64,000 nucleotides of DNA from CAADGY01 sp900696665 (GTDB lineage: Bacteria > Acidobacteriota > Terriglobia > Bryobacterales > Bryobacteraceae). The stretch covers positions 29,114 through 93,113 of the forward strand of contig JAPSFM010000009.1 of assembly GCA_035063885.1 (NCBI GenBank). Direction: 5' to 3'. Positions 43,051 through 53,000 of this stretch are shown here, piece after piece. Each line of letters starts with the position of its first letter. Within the stretch, counting starts at the first letter, position 1. The position numbers were made by a program, and so were the translations under genes. The notes under the pieces are model-generated. The model worked only from the letters and a program-made list of their open reading frames with translations, was not told where the DNA came from and made no database searches.

Positions 43051-44484
43051 ATGGTTTGTCGGAGGACTTCAAGCAGTTGGATATGGGCACGATACTGCCT
43101 GGTAGCCGCTGTCATTTTGCTGGCGATGCCCGTGTGGGCTCAAAGACGTGCCGCGGGGCCGCTGCGAGTACTCCAATCGAATCCCCGGTGGTTTACGGAC
43201 GGATCCGGCAAAGCGGTCTATCTGGCGGGGTCGCATGCCTGGTGGACTTTGCAGGACAATGATCTGCTTTATCCCGCGAAGACCAACCCTCCTCACCGGT
43301 TTGATTTTGACGGCTACCTCGATTTCCTGGAACGGCATAACCACAACTTTTTCCGGCTGTGGCGCTGGGAACCACCGAAATGGACCGATAGGTACGACAA
43401 GAAAGCGGCATATTGCACGCCCCATCCATGGGTGCGGACCGGTCCGGGCACGGCTGCCGACGGGCAGCCGAAATTCGACCTGACCCGTTTTAACGAGGAA
43501 TACTTCGGCCGGATGCGAGTGCGTCTGACCAAAGCCGGCGGCCGCGGCATATACGCGGCGGTGATGCTCTTTGAGGGGTGGGCGATGCAGTTCACCGACG
43601 GGTGGACTTACCATCCCTTCAATGGAGCGAACAACGTCAACGGGGTCGACGCCGACCTCAACCGGGACGGCAAAGGCCTGGAGTTCAATTCACTCGAACT
43701 AGGAACCATGGCGCGGCGGGTGCTCGATCTTCAGGAGGCTTACGTGCGGAAAGTGATCGACACGGTCAACGACCTGGACAACGTGCTCTATGAGGTTTCG
43801 AATGAGGCATTCGCCGGGTCGACGGATTGGCAGTACCACATGATTCGCTTCGTGAAGCAATACGAATTGGATAAACCCAAGCGGCACCCGGTGGGCATGA
43901 CGTTTCAGTACCGGGGAGGCGCCAACGCTGTGCTTTACGCCAGCCCCGCCGATTGGATATCGCCCAACGACGGTGGCAGCGCGGAGAGCTTCCGGGATAA
44001 CCCCTGTGCTGACTGCACCACGAAAGTGGTGGTCAGCGACACTGATCATCTGTGGGGACACACCGGGGGTGACAACGTGTGGGTGTGGAAGAGTTTCTGC
44101 CGCGGGCTGAACGTGCTGTTTATGGAAGAGCTGCTTCCGTCGCCTACCTGGCAGGATTCGGCGCGCCTTGCGATGGGTCAGACGCGGCGTTACGCCAATA
44201 AGATGGACCTGGCGTCAATGAAGCCCGAACCGGCTATTGCAAGAGGAGGCTACTGCCTGGCTCACCGCGGCAGGGAGTATCTGGTGTTTCAGCCGGGCGT
44301 GATCGGCCAATTTACAGTGGATTTGGAAGACGCTCCGGGAGTTTTTGATGTGGAATGGCTCAATGTCAACAAAGATGAGACCCTAGCCGGCAAATCCGTG
44401 CAGGGAGGTGCAGCAGTCACGTTCCGCACGCCATTTGGAGGCCCGGCGGCGCTATACCTGAAGCGCTCTTCGGAGGGGAAATAA
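43051..44484 (+). CDS. Secreted glycosidase-like TIM-barrel protein
   Basis: A 477-residue protein with a signal peptide (WARYCLVAAVILLAMPVWA) from the ATG at 43051. The barrel begins RWFTDGSGKAVYLAGSHAWWTLQDND; further motifs are RHNHNFFRLWRWEPP and NVLYEVSNEAFAG, the latter with an NE pair that resembles the acid/base position of clan GH-A glycosidases. The C-terminal ~80 residues are a beta-sandwich ending GGPAALYLKR, like the putative collagen-binding domain found after cellulase-like barrels. The substrate is uncertain. A cupin gene follows by 5 bases, so they are probably co-transcribed. Confidence 0.8.
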   Translation: MVCRRTSSSWIWARYCLVAAVILLAMPVWAQRRAAGPLRVLQSNPRWFTDGSGKAVYLAGSHAWWTLQDNDLLYPAKTNPPHRFDFDGYLDFLERHNHNFFRLWRWEPPKWTDRYDKKAAYCTPHPWVRTGPGTAADGQPKFDLTRFNEEYFGRMRVRLTKAGGRGIYAAVMLFEGWAMQFTDGWTYHPFNGANNVNGVDADLNRDGKGLEFNSLELGTMARRVLDLQEAYVRKVIDTVNDLDNVLYEVSNEAFAGSTDWQYHMIRFVKQYELDKPKRHPVGMTFQYRGGANAVLYASPADWISPNDGGSAESFRDNPCADCTTKVVVSDTDHLWGHTGGDNVWVWKSFCRGLNVLFMEELLPSPTWQDSARLAMGQTRRYANKMDLASMKPEPAIARGGYCLAHRGREYLVFQPGVIGQFTVDLEDAPGVFDVEWLNVNKDETLAGKSVQGGAAVTFRTPFGGPAALYLKRSSEGK

Positions 44485-44489
44485 GCAAT

Positions 44490-44849
44490 ATGGAACAGAC
44501 ACCCATTGCGATCGATACCAGTACGGTGGAGTGGGAGGAGCGGTTCAACGAAAAGCTGGGCAGGAGCCTGTTTCGAAAAAATCTGTTCGAAGATGGCGAG
44601 ACAGGAATGGAGATTCGCCTGGTGCGTTATCCCGCCGGAGTGGTGAATCCGTGGCATACACATCCCTGCGCACACGGAATGTACGTGCTCGAGGGCACAC
44701 TGGCGACCAACGCCGGCGCCTTTGGACCGGGGACATTTGTGTGGTTTCCCGAAGGTTCCGTTATGCAACACGGAGCGACCGCGGAGGTGGATGTGACCGT
44801 GCTGTTCGTCACCAATAAACCATTTCGTATCGATTACGTTCAGCGTTGA
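44490..44849 (+). CDS. Small cupin-domain protein
   Basis: A 119-residue single cupin barrel. VNPWHTHPCAHGMYVLEG holds two histidines and a glutamate of motif 1 (H-x-H-x-x-x-x-x-x-x-x-x-G), and TFVWFPEGSVMQHGATAEVD carries the motif 2 histidine, so metal binding is plausible. Function cannot be set: the family includes small isomerases, dioxygenases and sugar-binding regulators. It lies just after a glycosidase gene, suggesting a role in the same sugar pathway. The end overlaps the convergent Cfa gene by 10 bases. Confidence 0.85.
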   Translation: MEQTPIAIDTSTVEWEERFNEKLGRSLFRKNLFEDGETGMEIRLVRYPAGVVNPWHTHPCAHGMYVLEGTLATNAGAFGPGTFVWFPEGSVMQHGATAEVDVTVLFVTNKPFRIDYVQR

Positions 44850-46084
44850 GCCGTTTTGGTCTCCGGTTCTTGGGCGGAAGCAGATCCATGGTACATGTAG
44901 TCGCGGCTCATGTGCCTCGGCCGGGGATAAGAGCGTTTGGCGAACAGCAGTTGGAACACATCGGCGCCGCCGTCTTCGAAATTCGCCGCTGACCCGGCAA
45001 GATAGATGAGCCAGGTTCGATAGGTCTGCCGGTCTACCGCCTCGAGGCAGGCATTCCGGTTTGCCAGGAGGCGCTCGAGCCATGCGCGGCACGTCATGCC
45101 GTAGTGGCTCCGCAAGTTCTCGGCATCCAGAAGCTCGAACCCGGCTCTTTCCGCCGCCCGAATGGTTTGCGCCAGGCGCGACAGCCCGCCTCCGGGAAAA
45201 ACGTAACGATCGATAAAGAGGGTCTCGGCATCCTGCCGGACACCTTCCGGGCGAATGATGCCGTGATTCAGGAAAAGCCCCGAGTTGTCGAGAAGCCGGT
45301 AAACCGCTCTGAAGTACTGTTCAAGGCGGGGAGGTCCCACGTGCTCGAACATGCCGACGGAGGCGATTTTGTCGTAAGGTCCCGTCAGTTCGCGATAGTC
45401 GGACAGGCGCACCGAGGCGAAACCGCACAACTGGCGCGCTTCGATAAGACGGCTGGCCTGTTTGGCCTGGTTCTCGCTTAAGGTACAACCCGTCGCAAAC
45501 ACGCCATAGCTCTCGGCGGCGCGCAGCAGTAAACTGCCCCATCCGCAACCTATATCGAGGAAGCGGTCGCCGGGTTGCAAATCCAGCTTGCGGCAGATGT
45601 GATCCATCTTTTCCAACTGTGCGCGATCCAGGCTCCATTCAGCATGCCGGAAGTATGCGCACGAATACACCATGCGACTATCCAGAAATAGCCGATAAAA
45701 GTCGTTCGAGCGGTCGTAATGAAAGTGGATGTCGCGCGCCGTTCGCCTGCGGGTTGCAAATCTGTTGCGCAAATGCCGCAGGTACAGGGGCAGCATTCCG
45801 AACCACTTCCAGCCGCCGCTGCCGGTGCTTGCTCGCTTGAAGCGGACGGCGGCGACCAGGTCGCCTCGAATATCGAACTCACCGCGGATGAAGGCATTCG
45901 CCGCGGAAATCATACCGGTTTTAAGGAGCCACTTAAACTGCTTTCGATTCTGGAGTACTAACGTGAAGTTGGGGGCGCCAGAGAAGATGGGAGGAGTACC
46001 GTCGCAAAACTCAACCGCCAATGCCGTAGTGCCGTTCCCTGTTTGCGTTCGCGCTCGAGCGGCCGGCGTAACAGTGTGGAACAT
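44840..46084 (-). CDS. Cyclopropane-fatty-acyl-phospholipid synthase-family methyltransferase
   Basis: A 414-residue protein. HFHYDRSNDFYRLFLDSRMVYSCAYF is the CFA-synthase active-site loop that begins the catalytic domain, and FLDIGCGWGSLLLRAAESYG is the SAM motif. FLNHGIIRPEG, RYVFPGGGL and AWLERLLANRNAC complete the family pattern. It methylates unsaturated phospholipid acyl chains or related lipids at the membrane. CFA synthase itself is similar in size, so this is a close relative. It stands alone on the minus strand, convergent with the cupin gene and divergent from the glycosidase-like gene at 46168. Confidence 0.9.
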   Translation of the reverse strand: MFHTVTPAARARTQTGNGTTALAVEFCDGTPPIFSGAPNFTLVLQNRKQFKWLLKTGMISAANAFIRGEFDIRGDLVAAVRFKRASTGSGGWKWFGMLPLYLRHLRNRFATRRRTARDIHFHYDRSNDFYRLFLDSRMVYSCAYFRHAEWSLDRAQLEKMDHICRKLDLQPGDRFLDIGCGWGSLLLRAAESYGVFATGCTLSENQAKQASRLIEARQLCGFASVRLSDYRELTGPYDKIASVGMFEHVGPPRLEQYFRAVYRLLDNSGLFLNHGIIRPEGVRQDAETLFIDRYVFPGGGLSRLAQTIRAAERAGFELLDAENLRSHYGMTCRAWLERLLANRNACLEAVDRQTYRTWLIYLAGSAANFEDGGADVFQLLFAKRSYPRPRHMSRDYMYHGSASAQEPETKTAQR

Positions 46085-46167
46085 ATCGTTCGCCTCAGCT
46101 CAAAGATCAACTGCCAACACTTCAATTTTAGCTCCCATGCCAGTTCGGGATTCGATATCTTACAAGA

Positions 46168-47847
46168 ATGCGGAAAAAGAGACGACCTCCGGCGGGGATG
46201 CAACTTTTTTCGTTTCGCGTGTCCGTCCTTCTGGCGATGTCAGCCGCAGCGGGATCTCCACAGGGTGGTAATGTTCTGTACAATGGTATCCGCCTTCCGT
46301 CCCAGTGGCCTCCAACGGGAATTAAACTCAGTCACGAACCACTGCCCGATCCTCCTTATCTGGCATCGCCTCCGGACATTATTCCGATCGATGTGGGGCG
46401 GCAACTATTTGTGGATCATTTCCTGATTGAGGAAACAACGCTGCGCCGTACCTTTCACCAGGCTGAATACTTCGCAGGCAATCCCGTGCTGAGACCGGAC
46501 AGACCATGGGAGCTGAGACGCGATGGAGGTGGAGGGGCAATGCCCTTCAGCGATGGCGTTTTCTACGATCCGCATGACCGTCTTTATAAGATGTGGTACC
46601 TGGGCCTTGGTGCGACGTTGTACGCGACATCGAAAGATGGTATCCACTGGGACAAACCCAAACTCGATGTAGAGCCTGGAACGAACGTCGTTCATCGCGG
46701 GAATCGTGACTCCAGCACCGTATGGCTCGATCTGGAAGAGAGCGATCCTCAACGGCGATACAAATTTCTCTACAACCCCGGCAACATGCGTCCGATGATA
46801 CTGCATTTTTCCTCGGACGGAATTCATTGGGGACAGCCCGTCGCGCAGAGCATGAAAGTGGCGGATCGCACGACGTTCTTCCGGAATCCATTCCGCAAGG
46901 TATGGGTCTACAGTATCCGCGATCATACGCCCGGAGTAATCAGCCCACAGCGTACCCGCAGGCCCGGCGAGCATGTACGGTTCCGTACTTATGCTGAATC
47001 CCCGAACATCGCCGCGGGGTTGCAGTGGAAGCCCGTACCCTGGATTGGAGCGGACCGGTTGGATGCCACGCGAGTAGACCTCAACGTGAGACCGGAGTTG
47101 TACAACCTGGACGCGGTCGCTTATGAGAGCGTCATGGTGGGCCTGTTCAGTATCTGGCGGGGACAATTTAAAGACCGGGAGAAGCCGAACGAGATCGTGG
47201 CCGGATTCAGCCGTGACGGTTTTCACTGGTACCGCCCGTCACGCCGAGCGTTTATTCCTGTCTCCGCGCGCCACGGCGACTGGAATCACGGCAACGTGCA
47301 ATCGGCGGGCGGAGTCTGCCTGTTGGTGGGGGATCGCCTCTTCTTTTATGTGAGTGGCCGCTCGCGGGCTCCCGGTGTCATAGGGCAAAACAGTACCGGG
47401 CTGGCGACGATCCGCCGCGATGGATTTGTTTCCATGGATGCCGGTGCCGCCGAAGGAACGCTGACCACGCGTCCGGTTTCCTTTCGCGGCAAACGGCTGT
47501 TCGTGAACGCGAACACGGAGGCAGGCGAATTGACGGTGGAGGTGCTGGATCAGAAAGGACGTGCAATCCCAGCCTTTTCGCGCTCACAGTGCATTCCCGT
47601 GCGCGCTGATAATACAGCGCAAGAGGTGAGCTGGAAGAATGCCGATCTATCGTCCCTTTCGGGAAGGCCCGTCCGCTTCCGCTTTTACCTGAGGTACGGC
47701 AGACTCTATGCCTTCTGGGTAAGTCCCGACGCTTCAGGCGCCAGTTACGGATACGTGGGCGCGGGCGGGCCAGGATTCACAGGCCCGACCGATACGGTGG
47801 GAACCGGAATTTATAAGCATTGCTGCGCGAGTGAGATCCTGCACTAA
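46168..47847 (+). CDS. Secreted five-bladed-propeller glycosidase-like protein
   Basis: A 559-residue protein. The ATG at 46168 gives a basic start and hydrophobic segment (FRVSVLLAMSAAAGS), an export signal; the ATG at 46198 is an alternative. DVGRQLFVDHFLIEETTLRRTFHQAEY followed by PFSDGVFYDPHDRLYKMWYLG and YATSKDGIHWDKP are the repeated DG-x-H-W/DP-x-x-x-Y-x-M-W-Y pattern of GH32/GH43/GH130-like five-bladed propellers found in Planctomycetes and Acidobacteria. The last ~100 residues form a beta-sandwich. The enzyme probably acts on plant or microbial glycan; the catalytic pair cannot be fixed with confidence. Confidence 0.75.
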   Translation: MRKKRRPPAGMQLFSFRVSVLLAMSAAAGSPQGGNVLYNGIRLPSQWPPTGIKLSHEPLPDPPYLASPPDIIPIDVGRQLFVDHFLIEETTLRRTFHQAEYFAGNPVLRPDRPWELRRDGGGGAMPFSDGVFYDPHDRLYKMWYLGLGATLYATSKDGIHWDKPKLDVEPGTNVVHRGNRDSSTVWLDLEESDPQRRYKFLYNPGNMRPMILHFSSDGIHWGQPVAQSMKVADRTTFFRNPFRKVWVYSIRDHTPGVISPQRTRRPGEHVRFRTYAESPNIAAGLQWKPVPWIGADRLDATRVDLNVRPELYNLDAVAYESVMVGLFSIWRGQFKDREKPNEIVAGFSRDGFHWYRPSRRAFIPVSARHGDWNHGNVQSAGGVCLLVGDRLFFYVSGRSRAPGVIGQNSTGLATIRRDGFVSMDAGAAEGTLTTRPVSFRGKRLFVNANTEAGELTVEVLDQKGRAIPAFSRSQCIPVRADNTAQEVSWKNADLSSLSGRPVRFRFYLRYGRLYAFWVSPDASGASYGYVGAGGPGFTGPTDTVGTGIYKHCCASEILH

Positions 47848-47908
47848 CGCACATACGGCGCCGGCCGCGCGGCAGCCATCGGCCTGTTGAACTCAAGGGG
47901 GGAGCAGC

Positions 47909-49891
47909 GTGAAACGACGGAAGCTGTTCGGTGGCTCTATCACGTGTGGAATTTTATTGTGGGCTGTGCATTCGACACTGCTTTGCGCACAGGAACCCAG
48001 CCGCGGACAGAGCCTGTACAACAGTCTCTGTATGAGTTGTCACGGGGGCGATGGAAACGGTGGAGAGCGGGCCCCCGGCATTGTGCGGCAGGTGCGTGCG
48101 CGGGATGACCGCCAACTTGCGGAATTGATCCGGCAGGGGATTCCGGGCGGTGGGATGCCTGCGTACAAGTTGGCCGAGCAGCCGATGCGTGAGTTGATCG
48201 CTTTTCTACGGTCATTGCGCCCGGCGCGCGCGCGCCCGGTCCACCGGGCAAAGATCGAAACCATCGCAGGGAGGATCCTCGAAGGAGTCGTGCTGAATCA
48301 GAGCGCCAGTGAGATGCAGATGCAAAGTGACGATGGACGGCTGCGTCTTTTGCGGAGGACTGGCGATCGATACCGGGAGGTGACTTCGCAAACAGACTGG
48401 CTGACTTACAACGGCACGGATGGCGGAAACCGGTACAGTATGCTCGCGCAGATCACAAAAGAAAACGTTTCGCGCCTGGCTCCGGCCTGGGTCTTTCCTT
48501 TATCGAACGCCACGCGGCTGGAGGTAACGCCGGTGGTGGTCCAAGGCGTTATGTACGTCACGGCGGCAAATGAATGTTACGCTCTCGATGCCGGCTCCGG
48601 GCGCGAGTTGTGGCATTACAGGCGGCCGCGTACGCCGGGCGTCGCGGGGGACGCAGGGGGTGGTATCAATCGCGGCGTGGCAGTCTCCGGCGACCACGTA
48701 TTCATGGTGACGGACCACGCCCATCTCATCGCGCTCAACCGGTTCACGGGAGCACTTCTCTGGGACACTACAATGGCCGACTACAAGGAGAACTATGGCG
48801 CTACATCGGCGCCGCTGGTTGCCGGCGGCCTGGTGGTGTCGGGTCATTCGGGAGGTGATGAAGGTGTGCGAGGCTTTCTCGCAGCTTTTGATCGGGGCAC
48901 GGGGAAGGAGGTGTGGCGCTTCTGGACGGTGCCGAAGCCGGGAGAGCCTGGTTCGGAAACGTGGAAAGGCAGCGCCATCGAACATGGCTGCTCCTCGACG
49001 TGGCTGACCGGCACCTACGATCCACAACTGGAGCTCCTTTATTGGCCGACCGGCAATCCCTGCCCGGACTTCAACGGCGATGAGCGAAAGGGCGACAACC
49101 TCTATTCAGATTCCGTGGTGGCTCTCTCCGTCAAGACGGGTCAGTTGAAATGGTATTACCAGTTCACGCCGCACGATCTGTGGGATTGGGATGCGCAACA
49201 GCCTCCGGTGCTGGTGGATGTGGAATGGAAGGGGCGTCCGCGCAAACTTCTTCTTCATGCAAATCGAAACGGCTTCTTTTACGTGCTCGATAGGATCAGC
49301 GGAGAATTGCTGTTGGGCGAACCGTTCGTAAAGAAGCTCACCTGGGCCTCCGGCATCGGCAAGGATGGACGGCCCATGAAGATGCCAGGGCAATCACCGT
49401 CACCCGAAGGCACGAAAGTCTGCCCCGCCGTGGAAGGAGCGACGAACTGGTTTTCGACCAGCTTTCATCCGGGGACCGGACTGTATTATGTCCAGGCACT
49501 GGAGAAATGCAACATCTTCGTGAAAGAGGTAGGCAAGTGGGAGCCTGGCAAGTCGTACTACGACGGCTCCACCCGCCAGGTGCCGGGCGAGCCGGGTCAG
49601 AAGATTTTGCGGGCCATCGATATTCGTACCGGTAAGATCACTTGGGAGCTGCCACAGGCGGGCGACGCGAATACTTGGGGAGGCACCCTGGCGACCGCCT
49701 CCGGACTGGTATTTTTTGGAGACGATTCCAATAACCTCAGCGTGGCCGACGCCACGACCGGAAAACTGCTATGGAGTTTCCCCGCAAATCATCTCTGGAA
49801 AGCCTCACCCATGACGTACATGTTCGACCGCAAGCAGTACGTTGCCGTTGCTTCAGGGCCTAATGTGATCGCATTCGCATTAGTGGAATGA
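47909..49891 (+). CDS. Periplasmic PQQ-dependent dehydrogenase with N-terminal cytochrome c
   Basis: A 660-residue protein with a GTG start after GGGGGGAGCAG. A signal peptide leads to a cytochrome c domain with the haem motif CMSCH (41-45) and a Met ligand likely in GGGMPAYKLA. The PQQ propeller follows (~150-655) with repeated W-docking motifs (GRELWHYRRP, GKEVWRFWTVP, GQLKWYYQFTPHDLWDWD, GKITWELP, GKLLWSF). The PHDLWDWD segment includes the catalytic Asp of quinoprotein alcohol dehydrogenases. It oxidises a periplasmic alcohol or aldose and passes electrons to the haem. Having the cytochrome before rather than after the propeller is the reverse of the common quinohaemoprotein order. Confidence 0.9.
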   Translation: MKRRKLFGGSITCGILLWAVHSTLLCAQEPSRGQSLYNSLCMSCHGGDGNGGERAPGIVRQVRARDDRQLAELIRQGIPGGGMPAYKLAEQPMRELIAFLRSLRPARARPVHRAKIETIAGRILEGVVLNQSASEMQMQSDDGRLRLLRRTGDRYREVTSQTDWLTYNGTDGGNRYSMLAQITKENVSRLAPAWVFPLSNATRLEVTPVVVQGVMYVTAANECYALDAGSGRELWHYRRPRTPGVAGDAGGGINRGVAVSGDHVFMVTDHAHLIALNRFTGALLWDTTMADYKENYGATSAPLVAGGLVVSGHSGGDEGVRGFLAAFDRGTGKEVWRFWTVPKPGEPGSETWKGSAIEHGCSSTWLTGTYDPQLELLYWPTGNPCPDFNGDERKGDNLYSDSVVALSVKTGQLKWYYQFTPHDLWDWDAQQPPVLVDVEWKGRPRKLLLHANRNGFFYVLDRISGELLLGEPFVKKLTWASGIGKDGRPMKMPGQSPSPEGTKVCPAVEGATNWFSTSFHPGTGLYYVQALEKCNIFVKEVGKWEPGKSYYDGSTRQVPGEPGQKILRAIDIRTGKITWELPQAGDANTWGGTLATASGLVFFGDDSNNLSVADATTGKLLWSFPANHLWKASPMTYMFDRKQYVAVASGPNVIAFALVE

Positions 49892-50000
49892 AGGAAAGGA
49901 CGGCGAAATGACCTTCTTCTTCCGCGATCGTGTTGCCGCCGCCGGCCCCGACGGCACAAATCACACTTGTGCCCGTTCCTTACATGCAATGAGCCATTCG

Positions 50001-50047
50001 GCGGGTCGCCGGGTGAGCCAAGCTAGGCTCCCGCCGCAGTGACCCGC
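50001..50047. terminator. Compound hairpin between convergent genes
   Basis: GCGGGTC (50001-50007) pairs with GACCCGC (50041-50047), and inside it GAGCC (50015-50019) pairs with GGCTC (50026-50030). It lies between the stop codons of the PQQ dehydrogenase and the TonB-dependent receptor. No T tract follows, so a structural terminator is only likely. Confidence 0.4.
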
Positions 50048-50054
50048 TCCCCGG

Positions 50055-53000
50055 TCAAAACTGAAGCCGCACCCTCATCATGATCTGCCGGTTCGGCGCA
50101 TAGCTTTTCGTGCTGCCGACCTTGCCTACCGACCCCGGAACCGAAATATTCGCACTCGGGTTGTTGAAATTGGCGCGATTGAACAAGTTCGTAATGGCCG
50201 CGCCATAAGAAAGGCTCACCCTCTCCGTGAGGCTGATGCGCTTGTTCACCGTCAGGTTATGCTGGTGCCGGCCGGGACCTTCCAGTACATTCGCGCCGCT
50301 GTTTCCGAACCGGCCCGGCGCCGGCGGCGCAAAGGCCGAAGCATCAAACCAGCGGTTGATCGACCGGTCGCTCGCGGACAAATTGCCATTGGCGATTCGA
50401 TCCGGCAAACCGCCGACCGTGTTTGTATTCGATGGATCCGAACCGGAGTAACTGGGCGAGAAGAACTGGCCGCTCTCCATGAATGCGATCCAATAAAGCT
50501 GCCAGCCTCCCAGGATGTGGTCCGCCATCCGCGGCATTGACGACAGGTAGCGCCGCCCACGGCCCACGGGGACATCCCATATCGTGTTCAGTACCAGCCT
50601 GTGGCGCGACGTATTCGCGTCCCTACTCCAGAACAGCGGCGCATACGGGTTTTCCAGGTTCAGCGTATTGCTGTAATTCGAAGCCCAGGTGTAGTGGTTG
50701 TTGAACTGTATCTGCCCCACCTTTCTCTGTATTTCCACCGTAAAGGCGTTGTAGTTCGCCGCTCCGTTGGACCGGATGTAGGTCGTGCCCACGAATTGCG
50801 GGTACGGCCGCCGCGCCTGAGTGAAGGGGATCAAGCTGGGCTCGGGCTTGTTCGTCGCGATGCTATAGTTCAAGCCCCTCGATCGCGAGCCCAGATACGA
50901 AAGCCGTAGCCCCATGTCGAAGATCTGCCTCTCCACCGTGAAATTAAACTGGTGAATACGCCCGTTGTCCGTATTGAGCGGATACCCTGACATCGATTGG
51001 CTCGGCACGTTTCCGGAACCCGCTGGAAACGGATTAGGGAAGGAGAACAGAGGCACACCGTTCTGGACGGAGTTGATAAAGGTCTCCGTCAATTGGTAGG
51101 GCCCGCCGCTTTGCGCTCGCGCAAAAAGGCCCAGGGTTTCGATGAATATACCGTAGCTACCTCGAAGAACAGTTTTCTCGCCGAACGGACGCCACGCCGC
51201 GCCCAGGCGCGGTGCCCAATTGGAAAGGGAAGGGCGTTGCTTCACATCGCCTTCGACAACCGAGATGGTGTTTGTTGGATACAGCGGACTGATCTGGCCC
51301 AGTTTGCCGCGGGGTACAATTACGTTTCCAGTTTCGCGGTCCCAGTTGTAGATCAGCCCGTCCTCATACGTTGCCGCTCCGAAACGCTCCCACCTGAGCC
51401 CGAGGTCAAGTGTCAGGCGCGAGTCGATCTTCCACGTGTCCATCGCATAGAAGCCGACTTCACTATCCAGGCGCGTGCGGTTCGTGAGCGGATCCAGCCT
51501 CCGGCTCGAAAAGGGCAGCCCCAGCAGAAAATCGGAATATCCATAGCCGCTCAATGAGCCGTTAAAGACGAAGTAGCCATAGTTGCCTTCCGGCACCAAG
51601 CCTTCGAACCGGCTGAACGGTTTGATCTCGCCGCCGAATTTCAGCACGTGGCTTCCTTTCGACCATGTCAGTGAATCGGTGAAGGCCCACTGCTTGTCAT
51701 CGAGCACCAGCCCGCCGGGTTGATTGCGGAGGCTCGGGTATCCCGCGATGTCCATTCGTGGAAAACCCATTGCGCTCAGGTTTTGTGAATTGACACCCTG
51801 AATCCCCAACTCCTGCACAACCTGATCGCCCTTTTGCGGCGTAAACCCATCCACTGTTTTTCCGTCATCCACCACGACGTGATACAAGCCGAAGCGGAAA
51901 GTATTCACCAACACCGGCGAAAACACGTGCGTGTCCTCAATCACCACGTGTTGGTTGCGCCGGTTGCGCGTCCAACCCAAGGTAGGTAACTCGCGCGAAA
52001 GGGCATAGTCGATCCAGTTTGTGATGGCGCGTCCGTACAAGCGGTTGTTCGCCGTCACGTGGTGGTCAATTCGAAAAGAGTAATAGTTGCCAACACGCAG
52101 ATCTTCCGGCCACGGCCACAGGTAACCGTAGTTGCGAGCCAGATCGTCGGGTCCCCCAAGGTTTGGAGCGGGCAAATAGTTCTGCATTACTTTCGTGGCC
52201 ACAGGATTGATTCGGTCCGCCGGGATGATATTCCCCGGAAACGGCTGCCCGTTGAGGGGATCGCGCACTACTACCCGTCGCGTCTGATTCAGCAGTTGTG
52301 AGAAATCACCCTGCCGCATCTTCACTGTCGGCACATCCCTCAAGTAGAAGCTTCCGCCCGGCCACCGCTGTCCGCTATACGCCACGTAGAAGAACGTCCG
52401 GTTCCGGAAAATGGGCCCTGTGAGTTCGCCGTGCATCGTATGGGATTTCGCAACTGGCTTCCGGCTCTGGAAAAAGTCGCGAGCGTCCAGTGCCGAGTTC
52501 CGCAGCCAGTAGTGTGCCTGTCCGTGAAACTCGTTGCTACCCGACTTGGTGATCATGTTGTAGAAACCCACCCGCGAGTATTCCGCCGTATTGTTGACCG
52601 GCACGGCCACCAGTTCTTCCATGTCGTGGATGTTCGACACCTGATTGATTGCGCCATCCGTGGTCATGCCGTCGATGCCTTGCTGGATTTGCGAACTTGG
52701 CTGCCCGGCAAACTGCACACCATAGATACTGCCGGATTGCTGGATATGCGGCAGCGTCGATAGCAGCAGCCCCGGATTTCGGCCATCGCCGATCAGCGGG
52801 GCATCTTCGAACGTACGGCGTTCAAACGCGCTCTGAATTTTGCTGCTATCGGTTGATATGACGGCCGCCCCCGCCGTCACCGTGATCTCCGCGCCAACGG
52901 ATCCAATCTCAAAGGGCACGTTGATGCGGCGCACTTGAGTGCTCTCAAGAACGATGTCATTCGCGGTGAAGCCTTTGAAACCGGCCGCCATGGCTGTCAG

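Noticed and set aside
44063..44998. Long antisense frames such as that opposite glgA (4063-4998) and others over 150 residues
   Set aside because: They mirror real genes with high GC3 and show no domains; all were treated as shadows.
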